Shown piece by piece: positions 22,158-32,744 of a stretch of DNA of 64,000 bases. Position 1 is the first letter of the stretch; each line of letters opens with the position of its first letter. The stretch is from Saksenaea vasiformis B4078 (lineage: Eukaryota > Mucoromycota > Mucoromycetes > Mucorales > Saksenaeaceae): the NCBI GenBank assembly GCA_000697055.1, contig JNDT01002416.1:164436-228435 (forward strand), written 5' to 3'. The notes under the pieces were generated by a model, which was not told where the DNA came from, searched no databases, and saw nothing but the letters and a program-made list of their open reading frames with translations. The position numbers were made by a program, and so were the translations under genes.

Positions 22158-24531
22158 ATGTTTTTTGAAGCAACCTACGTACCCTCACCACAGCTTTCCG
22201 CTACTTCTGTTGGTAAGAATACACAACGTTTTTTACTAGTGATCACTCATTCCTTGTTGTAGACGATGATCCTAATCCACCTCCACTGTCACCGTCTTCC
22301 CCGATAGACTCACCCGCTGATGAAAATTTATCTGAAGTCCCTATCGACCACGTCATATTTATTATTCATGCATGTATCCTTCTTCTTTTGCAACTTCTGC
22401 TAACACTTTTTTCTTTGTATAGGGTATTGGACAGGTAAACTGCATTGTCCGCTGCGGAGATGAAAAACAGCGTTCTCATGTGATTCTTGTATAGCAAACA
22501 GAACAGTACGGTCACCTTTATGAAAATAGCAAGTATAGACGTTTTATTTTTTACGTGGAACTTACGAAGGATGATTAGTTGAAAATCTTCAAGAGGCTAC
22601 AAGACAGGTCTTACAAGCCCGAGTGCCAGATCATAATGTGCGGATAGAATTGATACCCATCGAATGGCATAGACATATCCATGATCAAGTGGACCCTATT
22701 ATGAATCGGATCACCCTCAAATCCATACCAACTATTCGCCTAATTGAAAATGACTATCTAGCTGACGTTTTGTACTACTTTTCTAAAGATCGAGGACAAA
22801 AAATCATCGACAACGTTACACAGCTACTCAATACATCCTACCGCAACTTTTTGGAAAAGCACCCTGATTTTAAAGGAGAAGTCGTGATGCTGGGCTATTC
22901 GTAAGTGATAAAACTTAAGGGCTTTTTACTGATGCGAATCGCTAGGTTGGGTGGAGCCATTATCTATGATATTTTGTCCCACCAACGACAGCCAACACCT
23001 GAACAGGAACCGGCTTATCGTATGGTAGATTTTGTTGTTCCAAGATTGGAATTCAAACCGACTTATTTTTTTACCTTGGGTTCACCTTTGGCTGCAGTGC
23101 TGACATTCAGAAACCAATCGCCGATCGATTATCACCCAGACCATGATATCATTTTTGAAAATTTGTTTCATCCCTTTGATCCTTTGGTAAGCTAGCTACT
23201 CCATTTTTCACTGTACTAACTCTGTCGCTATATAGGCCTATCGTTTTGAGCCATTAATCAATGAATACTATACCGATCAGCCAGCCGTTTTGATTGATCG
23301 ATCCGTCCCTTTGGGACCGTCCTTCTCGTTCCCTTCTATGCCATCCTTCCCCGGTCTTAATTTTTTCTCGTTCTTTTCCTGGAAAATGTCGTCCCAACAG
23401 TCCGAAGAACAGTTAAGAGACGCAACTGCGGCCGTTGCCAAAGGAGCGGAATGCGCGCAGCAAGAACAAGACCAGACGAGCAACGTGACAGATATGGCGA
23501 TGAACGATACGAATTCGGGTCTTATGTCCTCTGTCAATGCATTTTTGCAATATTTCACAAAAGGAAGAGCTAGTAAGGAGGATGACAAAGATCAAAGCTC
23601 TGGGGAGGACATTGGCATTATTACGTGGGATCCTTTACGAGAACAAACACGCGAACGATTGCTGGCCCTAAGAGACGAACTGAACAACAACAACGAGCTG
23701 TTAAAAAATAGTCAGATTGATCGCCATCAAGACAATGAATATCTTGAAGATCGGCCGCTTCTACGAACAAGAGCAAAAACAGACAGTGTTACGGAAGTCC
23801 CGTCAGATCGTGACACCTTTTCGGTACCAGGGTCGATTTTCGAAGGTTCTCTTGACGATACGCACCTGGTACGACCCTCGACACCACAGAAACCTGTCAG
23901 TAGGCACCACCATCTTGTCGAGGTGCTTGGCATTGATGGTGTACGTATGGAATCATTCGAACGCGCCCAGATGAACTTCGGTTCAGGAAAGGAAGAAGCC
24001 AAAAACGCATTAACGACACTTGAGGATGATGACGTGTGTCTCGTTGAAAAGGAAGATGAGAAAAAGGACGAGACTGGGCCGTCATATCACGAAGCAGATA
24101 GCAATGATAATATTTGGGAAGAGCTTCATCACGAATTGAATGAACCTGGGCCTGGTGTCACTGAACCAGGCGAGTCCAAAGCGGAAGTGGCTCAGTATAC
24201 AAGTAAAGCACAAGCATCTAGCGATAAGGAGGAGGCCGGTGAATCTCAAACACAAGAGGAGGAGGAAGCAGTAAAGCAATGCGAATTGCAGAAACTACCA
24301 GGAGGTCGACGTATTGATTATGTCCTTCAACCGGAAAGTTTTATGAGCATGATCGCCAATGAGTATCTAGTGGGACTACGAGCACACTTCTCCTACTGGA
24401 CAAACAAGGATCTCTTGTGGCATATTGTTCGTCGGTTGGAAAATCTAGAACGACAGCCACCGGAAAATGATACTGAGCCTGCTGACATTTCATTAGACAC
24501 AGAACGAGGAGAAGCCGCACAGAAACAGTAG
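22158..24531 (+). CDS. DDHD-domain phospholipase (PA-PLA1 family)
   Basis: Predicted intracellular phosphatidic-acid-preferring phospholipase A1 acting on membranes of the secretory pathway, related to DDHD2 and SEC23IP. Seven exons give 692 aa: 22158-22212, 22263-22369, 22423-22434, 22495-22540, 22579-22900, 22946-23186 and 23236-24531. The HGIGQ motif is at residues 54-58. The nucleophile motif G-Y-S-L-G (Ser about 181) is split by an intron exactly at the Ser codon. The DDHD region starts at FFTLGSPLAAVLTF and NLFHPFDPLAYRFEPLI and closes at GGRRIDYVLQPESFMS, with a long acidic Glu-rich insertion between. Exon 3 is a 12-nt microexon and the intron before it seems to use a GC donor. The start is uncertain: animal relatives have more N-terminal sequence, and a pyrimidine-rich acceptor-like site precedes this ATG. 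Confidence 0.88.
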
Positions 24532-25354
24532 AACAGACTCCCATTTTAAATATATCTATTGCAAAATTTAAATAGAAAGATGATGCTAAGGAAAGCGTTT
24601 TTTGCAAGTCATCTTTAATAAATATGATGATACACTATGGAAGCTTCACTTCGATCATTATTGTCCCAGTTTTGCATGGATTTCAAGGCATTAACCTACC
24701 CGATTTTACGCTAATCGCCTGTGAGACAGGTTTTGCCGCAGACGGTCTAAAGGGAGGCTCGGGCGCTTTCAAGTACGTGGAATTTCCAGGATGGGCCGAT
24801 AGGAGTCAATATAGGCATGTGTTGCTCAGTTGCGGGACGTACTACCGGATAATAACTCAAAGAGGGCATTAGACGGACTGTTCGTTGGCTCATGATCCTC
24901 TGGACTACGGTCTCCCGGGTTTGTTTGGGGACTTTCTAGCACATGTGCGGATCGGCCAGCTGTCTATTAACGATACTCATTATTTAGGGCGCTTTTGTTT
25001 TGGGTGAGCAGCTCTGGCCTGAAACATGAAGCGATACATGCTTTCACAGGAAGCTCCCGGTCCTTGGTCCTGGGAAAGTAATCATCCAAACCGCTATTTA
25101 CGGCAGATAAAGGTAAAATAGGAACACAATGAATAGGCACAAATTGACCGTGAGAAGTAATGTCATAAGTCTAAAGTATGTAGGAGGGAGCATGACGTGC
25201 AAGCACGTTCACAAACTTCCATTTCCACACTAAACAAGAGGATGGAAATACGGATGGCTATGGCTATATACAGCCGAAATCTGGCTGCTAACCCAGGCTT
25301 GCTATTGAACTAATCGACGAAAAGAAAAAAAAAGAGAAAATGGAGCTTTTTATT
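24532..25354. other. Intergenic region
   Basis: About 820 bp between convergent genes. It includes likely 3' UTRs and no supported coding sequence; the frame at 24624-24872 has no recognisable features. Confidence 0.5.
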
Positions 25355-26356
25355 TTATGTGTTGGCGTAAGAGGATGTAAACATCATGAGGACGTCTGAG
25401 TAGGGCATATTTTCACACACGATACCATCAGCTGGAATGTCAAGCATGTTGTCAGAAAGCACCATCGACATGTTGCCGAACTGTCTTTGCCAGCCAGCAG
25501 GACAGTCCGTAGCTGTCGGTTTCGCAAGATCTTGTATAAATATTCCGCTGGAAAAAGAAGTCGACAGAGGCGGCGATGGCGACGAGGGAAGAAGAGGTGA
25601 GGAAGAGGACATATCTGGTTCCGACAGAGTTGCTTGGTTCTGCGGCCCTGCTACTTGCTGTTCAATAAAATCCGATGGAAAGAAAGCATCAGCAGAGTCT
25701 ATGCAGGACCAGCCTGGCACCTTTGTCTGCTGTTCATAGTAATAGTTATTGTCTTTGGTCAGCATCGGCTGGAAGTAAGGCTCCGGTGGCGGTGGTGTTG
25801 ACCGAAGCTCTGTTACATCAGCGTCGTGGTCAATGCTATCCCTTTCTTCATTATCGCTAGGATATGATTTCAACGTCCTGCGTTTTCTCTGGTCGTCTGT
25901 GGTTATTGGCCGCTGTCTTTTTCCACGTGCAATTCGCTGTTCCCCCCGTAAGCGCATTTGGGCCAGAATTGATCTAGTTTTTTGTACCTCCTGTTCTGTC
26001 TTGCGCATCTGAAGACACAGATCTGTGGCTGCAACCTTTTCAGGAGTAAGCAGATGTATCATGGAACGCTGGGTTGCTAAGCCATCTTCGATCAATTGCA
26101 CCCGGGCTTCCAAACGGGATAAGTTATCAATAAAAGGATCGACGTTTGTTGGTTGAGTATTCCGTGATCGTCGAGAACTCGGATAGGAACAAAGAACACC
26201 AGTGCTAAGACAACGAGTGCAGTTTGGATGAATACTATCGCACCGGACCTTTTTATGATGACAACGGAAACAGGCTATCGATGCCCTTGGGCGTTTCAAT
26301 GAAGCATGCATTCTTGTCATTGCGGCAGAAGCGGTAGACTTTAGTTTGTTCGACAT
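25355..26356 (-). CDS. Zn(II)2Cys6 binuclear-cluster transcription factor
   Basis: A 333-aa protein from one uninterrupted exon. The six-cysteine cluster ACFRCHHKKVRCD...CTRCLSTGVLCSYP (C-x2-C-x6-C-x6-C-x2-C-x6-C type) lies near residues 28-57. Basic residues before it suit DNA contact. It is followed by a predicted coiled-coil (NLSRLEARVQLIEDGL) that usually gives dimerisation. The C-terminal half is Ser/Pro-rich and acidic, as in an activation domain. There is no fungal middle homology domain, so the protein is short for its class. Such factors act in the nucleus, often on CGG half-sites. The target pathway cannot be told from sequence. The ATG at 26356 is used; one extra upstream residue would need a TTG start. 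Confidence 0.88.
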   Translation of the reverse strand: MSNKLKSTASAAMTRMHASLKRPRASIACFRCHHKKVRCDSIHPNCTRCLSTGVLCSYPSSRRSRNTQPTNVDPFIDNLSRLEARVQLIEDGLATQRSMIHLLTPEKVAATDLCLQMRKTEQEVQKTRSILAQMRLRGEQRIARGKRQRPITTDDQRKRRTLKSYPSDNEERDSIDHDADVTELRSTPPPPEPYFQPMLTKDNNYYYEQQTKVPGWSCIDSADAFFPSDFIEQQVAGPQNQATLSEPDMSSSSPLLPSSPSPPLSTSFSSGIFIQDLAKPTATDCPAGWQRQFGNMSMVLSDNMLDIPADGIVCENMPYSDVLMMFTSSYANT

Positions 26357-27500
26357 CAACGACGACAGAAACTAGAACGAATGAAGAGAATAAAAACGAC
26401 CGGAAAGGATACTGGTCATTTATACAAGGCGTCATGCCTTACTGTTTGAAACTCTATTTAAGGAACAATCGTCATTTTATATCTACTGTCCAAAAAAAAG
26501 TTCGCCTCATGACCCTGTTCTCTTCATGTTTTTCTACAGTAAGCAAAGTAGAAAATAAAGATGCGCAGGTCTACATTCCTAGCAAAGACATTGCAACGTT
26601 CAAAAGTTGAACAACGATGCGCAGTTCTTTTGGTGAGATTAGATGGCAGCATCTTGTGTGCTTATGCATTGTATCTTGTCTGTGCGGCGTAGCAAAGATC
26701 GCAAACACATTTCACGATGCATAACTTTTGGATGCGTCATCCTTTAGGTTGTGATGCATTCAACATGATTGGGTTCTATTTACGATAGTGGTTACTGGAC
26801 ATGTACAACCGTGAAGTAGAACGACGTCCATCAGCTGGACATATGATATTCTTGTTCACACTTGTTTATTATCGGACCAGTCATGATATACCTTTTCCCT
26901 TTCGTGTGCACGGGGTCACGCTTCGAAAGAGATGGTCTGTCGTTGTAGTATGTATGGCATGATAGCTGTTGGTTACTTTGTACAGAGATACATCTTGCTT
27001 GTCAAAATATAGATGTTCCTTCTTCTCCTTGTTCACATGATTTATGTACACGTTTTCTATCTTGTTCCTTCTTCTTAATAAGCGGTTATTTAGTAATGTA
27101 GTGAAATCAAGGCAACACCCGATACCTTTGCCGACGAGTGCCTAAGGGACGTAATCATATTACCAAAATAAAACATGAAAAGGGAGCAGTACGCTTAGAC
27201 ATGTAGCAAAAAAAAGAAAGTAGATAAAAAGCTTATGCGTGAAACGTCAGATGCGTTCAAATGAAGATTGCTTTTTTTCTTTTTTTTACTAAAGAAAAAA
27301 AATATGACAAAGGTATGTGCTTATGTATGGAGGTGTGTGCATGTCGGTATCTCTGCGTTGTGCGTGTGTGCATGTGTACGTTTGTGTATGGTATCTTAAA
27401 AAAACAATTAGAATGTTCAATAGCAGCACAACTGTGCTCGAAAGGTATCACAAGAGAAAGGGAAGAAAAGTGCAAGTGTCTTTCACTCCAAGTTGGATCC
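26357..27500. other. Intergenic region
   Basis: About 1.1 kb containing the promoter of the Zn2Cys6 gene and the 3' flank of the Rab5 gene. No supported gene. A stretch of GTGTGC-type low complexity lies near 27330-27390. Confidence 0.5.
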
Positions 27501-28563
27501 TTAACATGCACACCCTTTCGAAGTATGCTCGTCTAGTGGCCGACCTTCTCTTGTAATATTGACTCTGGAACTATTGTTGCTGGAAAGGGCCGCCATTCGT
27601 CCGCTCGCACGGGTGTAGCCGGTATCTTCTAATGGAAGCTTATTGGCTGCAAAAAAATAAATGAGCATTACAATTATGCCACCCTTTTCTTTTGGATCTG
27701 TTTACCAATTTCTGAGAAAACCTTGTCGACGTTGTAACCTGTACGTGCACTTGTCTCGAAAAACAACAGACTTGATTCTGTCGCGTATGCAGAAGCCTCT
27801 TCATAAGGTACTCTATCACTGGAACTTACTCCGTCTCCATCTCCAGTTTGTTCTTCTCCATTCTCTCCCTGCACCAAGTCAATTTTGTTTCCGACCAATG
27901 CAATGACAATACGAAGTTCGGTCTGACGTTGTAGTTCTTTAACCCAGCTTTTTGCCTTGACCAACGAAGCCTACACCCCCCAAAAAAAGAAAATTTCCCG
28001 GTAAACAAATACAGAATTGCAACTTGGTGATCTTACAGGTTTTGTGACATCATACACCACGATGGCAGCTTGGGCGTTTCTATAGTACATAGGCGCTAGG
28101 GAATGGAATCGTTCCTGACCAGCGGTGTCCCAAATCTCAAACTTAATTGTCTTGTCATCAACGGTACACTTTTGTGTCAGAAAAGCGGCTGACATAATTA
28201 TTGGAGGATAAGTAAACGGATAGTTGGACAACGCATCCCTTCTCCTTTTTTCCTTTTCCTGACTTACCTCCAATGGTAGGTTCTCTATTTTCAATAAAAT
28301 CACGATTTACAAATCGAACGACCAAACTTGATTTTCCGACAGCCGATTCGCCTAAAGAAGATACGTCAAGTTACCTTCTTTCTCAGACCATACTAACCTA
28401 GCAAAACAAGTTTCACAGGTACAGGTTTTGAATTACTGATGGCACTAGAGGAAATGAAGGTGGGAGATGCAACGGAAACACCCATGGCTGTCGTCGTCGC
28501 TGCCACAGCAGGTGAAGGCAAAGCCGTCGTCGGAGTGAGTACTTCGGGTGGAGAATCAGACAT
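27501..28563 (-). CDS. Rab5-family small GTPase (Vps21/Ypt5-like)
   Basis: Predicted regulator of early endosome fusion and vacuolar sorting. Five exons, 28563-28398, 28351-28268, 28188-28037, 27970-27706 and 27646-27501, give 270 aa. Motifs in order are the P-loop GESAVGKSS (about 56-64), the effector region [23 protein letters not shown] (about 102-110), NKIDL (about 162-166) and ETSARTG. The C-terminus is GCAC, a CxC double-prenylation site, and the switch-region sequence is typical of Rab5. It is longer than the usual 210-220 aa. There is a Ser/Thr/Ala-rich N-terminal extension of about 40 residues, and an acidic Gly-rich insert of about 18 residues after NKIDL. Insertions at this place occur in some fungal Rab5 paralogs such as Ypt52, so this may be the equivalent of that paralog. 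Confidence 0.93.
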
Positions 28564-30033
28564 GTCAGAAGAAGTAAAAACAGAAGGAAGAAAGAAAAGA
28601 ACCCCTGAAAAAAAAAGAAAGATACCGAAAAAATTCTTTATGCGTCCTTTTTCCTTCTCCGTCAGGGAACCCGATATTTGTAACTCAGGTGCGATGAAGC
28701 TGTCTCAGCAATCTAAAAAAAGTCAGATGATTGTGGAGTCTCTAGCAGCAAGACGCTCAGAGAATTTCGCACTAGACATGTCGGAATAGCAACAAGTCCC
28801 GGCTCAAGGATAACGGGTATGTTGTGCCACTGCACGTGTGACGTGAAGATCCTTATCATCCCGGTTCTGCAGACTTGAAGCAAATGAAGGTTCCGCTTGA
28901 CAACCTTGTTCTAATACCTCTGCTCTATTTGCCAAAAGGATACGACGTAGCTTAACAAGCATTCTAGAAGATGATCGTAAACGTGCAGTGCTTTTCCGCT
29001 TCTTTTACTTTTAGGGAAGATGTATTCTATCGATGCAGTCTCCCTGACAGTATTTTGCATAAAAAAGCAGCAGATGCTCATTCGGAACCGCAACGCATTT
29101 ACCAATTAAGTACGAGGTAGATATTGCATCAAGTTTCAGGTAAGTGAACAAGAAAAGAGAAGGGTTAATCCATGTTTGCATATAATTTACGTCAGATCCT
29201 ATGCTCCACTCGATCGATCTCCAAGTAACGTCTAACAGTATCTATGAAGTAATCAAGCTTAATCATATTTAGTTGTAGAGATGTAAGACCTGTTTCTAAA
29301 CTAATCAGTTCGTCACCATCTGACAGCTTTCGATTTTGTAGATAGCATGAACAGAACCATTGTCGAAGCTTGACAGCATTTTCAATTACGCTACGAGTTG
29401 GGGTCGCTTGAAAGGAACAGTAACAACTCTACGCTCTGCAACAAGCACTCTTCCACATGCAGTAGGAAGTTGTCTCCGCAGTAGGTATAAACAATTCTTA
29501 AAAAGGAATTATTCGGGCATACGGATTCATTTCGTTTGTATGGGGGAATGTTCGTTACAATGGATCGGATTCGGATTGACTGATTATTCGACCTGTAGAG
29601 TTCATCAGTGAACGTGCTAATATCGATGGTAAATCTATGGAGGCTCTGAGTCAGAGTGTGATCTGCCCTCCAAAATAAGAAATGCGTGCTTATAAGCCAG
29701 TGCTGGTGCATTGTAACCCGAAATGGAACCTGAAAAAAAATGCATGTGTTCCGAAGGGACCAACCTATTGTCCTCTCTCACTTGAGCTGATTGTTTAGCA
29801 CGATTGGTTTTGTTGCACTACAGTAATCGAGTGATGATAGGTTTGTTCTGTTTAAACAGAAACAAGCTCTTCAGACACACTACCATTCAACTTCTTTGTT
29901 GGACTTAGGGTGCTTAGCCATTTGGTCATGCTGCTGACGTAATTGGGGGCTTTATATCGTTCAATTGTCGTTGAGCTCGGTGCTTTTTTAACCTTCGAGT
30001 AACCCTTATCACTGAAAGTTTTCCCACCGTTTC
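28564..30033. other. Intergenic region between divergent Rab5 and eIF1 genes
   Basis: About 1.5 kb. No supported gene. Overlapping frames at 29360-29611 and 29391-29711 lie on opposite strands and neither has recognisable features. Promoters for both flanking genes should be here. Confidence 0.5.
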
Positions 30034-30482
30034 ATGTCCAACATTGAAGAGCTCAACGTCCCTTTTGGTAAGATTGAAGTGAACAAGTCCCCAGATGGCG
30101 GAGTAGATCGACTAAATGAGTTGTAGATCCTTTCGCCGACGTTGAAGAGGAAAACACTTCGAAATCACAGAATAACATCCGTAAGTAGTTCATAGAAGGA
30201 ATGGAGAAAAGGCAATGTTAAACTGATTTTATAGATTTACGCATCCAACAAAGAAACGGCAAGAAGACCATTACGACATTTCAGGGTCTTCCCAAGGAGT
30301 ATGATCACAAGAAAATTCTGAAAGTTTTCAAAAAAGAATTCGCCTGTAACGGTAAAGTTGTGGAAGACGAAGAACTTGGTGAGGTTTTGCAATTATCGGG
30401 CGATCAACGTTTGAAGATTGCCGAATTCCTTGTGGAAGAGAAGATTGCCAAGAAAGCCGACATCAAGATACACGGCTTCTAG
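30034..30482 (+). CDS. SUI1: Translation initiation factor eIF1 (SUI1)
   Basis: eIF1 binds the 40S subunit near the P site and enforces start-codon selection. Three exons, 30034-30067, 30127-30180 and 30235-30482, give 111 aa, the normal family length. The sequence has the SUI1 core: HLRIQQRNGKKTITTFQGLP, DHKKILKVFKKEFACNG, LQLSGDQR and the closing ADIKIHGF. The N-terminal tail (MSNIEELNVPFDPFADVEEE) also matches the family. Convergent with the PEBP gene, with about 70 nt between stop codons, so their 3' UTRs must overlap or be very short. Assignment is secure. Confidence 0.97.
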
Positions 30483-30552
30483 CTTAGTTTTTCTTTTAAA
30501 TATTGGCAGTACTACATATGCATTCATTTTTGAAAATAAAGAGTTTTTTTGA

Positions 30553-31252
30553 TCAAGTTGGGCAGATAAAGAAATTAATCGCAATCAGTTCAAGTTTGTT
30601 TTCACGTGCGAAAGCACTAAGGTCAAAATTCTTTCTTTCTGATTTCTCAGCACTCATAGGAGAAAATCCTTGGTTTGCTTGCGCTTGCTTGTAAAGGAGG
30701 AAGATGTAACGGTGGTTACCGGTATTGGGTCCAGGGCAGGGACCAATGTAAGGTGTGTGCTGAGTCGCAACTGACAAGTCCGAAACGTTGGATCCTGCAA
30801 CAAGCGACGGAGTTTCAGTCTGACCCGTCTTTTGCTTTCCTTTTTGTACTACTCACCAGGGATGTTCACCACTACCCAGTGGCGCCATGGTCCAAATTTA
30901 TGGTTTGTCGAAGATGGTGCATCAGGATCGGCCTATGGCAAAGTTTTATTAGATTCTCTTAACGTAAACTATGTATTACCAGAACGAGAGTATAGTAAGC
31001 ATCTTCCTCTGGTGGGACAAAATTCACACGGGGCTGTTCATGAGCATCAGCAATTTTAAACTGATTGCCCATGAGAACTTGTTGGTTATTTGGGTAGGAA
31101 ATCTCCATCAACGTAGAAGGAATAAATTCTTCGCTCACAACTATCTAGATGGTGAATATAATGAATTGCGAGGATTGTCCCTCACCTTCAGGTATAATGT
31201 TGGCCTTTTTTAAGGCCTGTTGTGTACTCATCTCTGCAGTAAAAAGCGGCAT
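30553..31252 (-). CDS. Phosphatidylethanolamine-binding protein (PEBP/TFS1 family)
   Basis: PEBP proteins are small cytosolic anion- and lipid-binding proteins; yeast Tfs1 inhibits carboxypeptidase Y and touches Ras signalling. Four exons, 31252-31186, 31140-30980, 30932-30857 and 30794-30553, give 181 aa, the usual length. Hallmarks are ISYPNNQQVLMGN, DPDAPSSTNHKFGPWRHW, VVVNIPG, YIGPCPGPNTGNHRYIFLLY and the C-terminal FDLSAFARENKLELIAINFF. The acceptor of intron 1 is inferred from reading frame, giving PE-VVSEEFIPSTLMEISYPN. The start ATG at 31252 is followed by a second Met seven codons later; either could be used. A 27-28 nt direct repeat lies just upstream in the 5' flank. Confidence 0.93.
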
Positions 31253-31256
31253 GATA

Positions 31257-31316
31257 AGTTTTCAAGATAGAAATGTTTTTGGGAAGACTCAAGATAGAAA
31301 TGTTTTTTGGGAAGAC
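31257..31316. repeat. Direct 27-28 nt tandem repeat upstream of the PEBP gene
   Basis: caagatagaaatgttttt(t)gggaagact occurs twice in a row within 60 nt, immediately before the PEBP start codon, so it probably lies in its 5' UTR or core promoter. Confidence 0.8.
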
Positions 31317-31479
31317 TCTTTTTTTGGGTTCCGCTACACGCACCCCACCGGCGCACCGATCTTGTGATTCTAATGATGTCATTATTAGAAAGTGAAAAGT
31401 GCAGGACTTTTTTTGCTACACAGACCCCACAGGTTTAGCGATTCCCAAGTTTGTTCTGAAACTTAACCAGCTATAACCT

Positions 31480-32300
31480 TACCAGTAGCTGCAGTCTGAC
31501 AACGGGTGTGTCGTAAGAACTTTCGGATTCCATACGCGGTGGCATCACCATGATTAGTGGGCTGTTGCCAAAGTTGAAACTTATGTTCCATGGCCAACCG
31601 TTCTCGTATGATCGAGCAGTGACAAGGAACCTGACTCAAGCGGTTCGGAGATCTGTTCATGCAGCTCGGAAGTAATTGTCGCAAACTGATATTAACGCAC
31701 TACGTTTGAGTGCCGAGCTGTTTTGTGATCCGCTGCAGTTTTGGGTCGTTTGGACACGGTCAAACTATATCTTCACGATGAAAACTCTGTCACGAAAGTC
31801 ACCAATATCGGACAAAAACAAGCGACAAGCACGTCTTGAATTTACCAGAAAATACGACGCCTGGAGTGTGGCAAAACCTTCAACTTAGTATGGTCTGATG
31901 AGTCCAGAAATATGGTTTGTCGACGCAGTCGCCATGGTACTTGTGTAATTCGTATGACAGCGCAAGATATCAGGAACTTCATACTGCGGAGAAGAGAGCG
32001 CATGGTGTTCGTTCAGTGGTGATATATATTTTCTTTTTCTTGGGGGGCGATCTAGGATCTCTCGTAGCCATGAAAAGTAGAGCGAACCGTGTGAGTATAT
32101 CTCTCTGAGATATCATTTTCTTCCTTGGTTCTAAGCATCAACGAAAGCAGAGGGCGTAGAGTTCATTTTCCAAGAGGACAATGTTTCAGATGGTAAATTC
32201 AGGGCAATGAGGAGTGTGATAGTTAAGACATTGTGCTGTGCTTAGACAGAGTAAACCTATCAATATATGGGTCCAATGCAATATCGCCTGGAACACGCAT
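31480..32300 (+). mobile_element. Decayed Tc1/mariner-type transposase
   Basis: Broken pieces of a Tc1-family transposase can be followed across frames. The pieces are SDKNKRQARLEFTRKYDAW (about 31805-31865), then FNLVWSDES after a frameshift (about 31882-31910), FIFQEDN (about 32164-32184) and a degraded IEHAC end (about 32280-32300). In intact relatives these are the region before the first acidic residue, the first D in SDES, the second D in FQQDN and the end of the PDLNPIE motif. Several stops and frameshifts separate them, and I could not identify terminal inverted repeats. The element is inactive. Confidence 0.7.
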
Positions 32301-32744
32301 GTCCGCTTGGTAAATAGAAATTGTAAAAATGACTCAAGAAAGATGTTCCATTGTAACTAGAACAGTGGTTTGCATTCAGATTGCTCAATGATGGTTTCTC
32401 AGTATCCCATCCGAAGAGATAGAAATGTCTCGAGGTAAGGAGAGACTTCATCCAGAAAAACCCGTCCTTAGAGGGACGCATGGATTTTTCTTCTTTTTTT
32501 TTCTTCGGCTCCGTTTTCCACACAAAACGTCTATTGTTTAGGCTCATGGTTGTAAAACAATGAAACTGGCCAATGTTAGAAGCCATGAACTACTCGTGCC
32601 CTCCAAAATGGCGCGGGATTAGCCTTCGTGGTGTTGAGCAAAATGGGCTTCCAAACTTTACTCCAATTATGAAAGTGGTTTCCCTCGGGCACTCCCAAGA
32701 GAACACGCTATAATCCTACTGGAAAATAGGGGCCATTGATGTAC

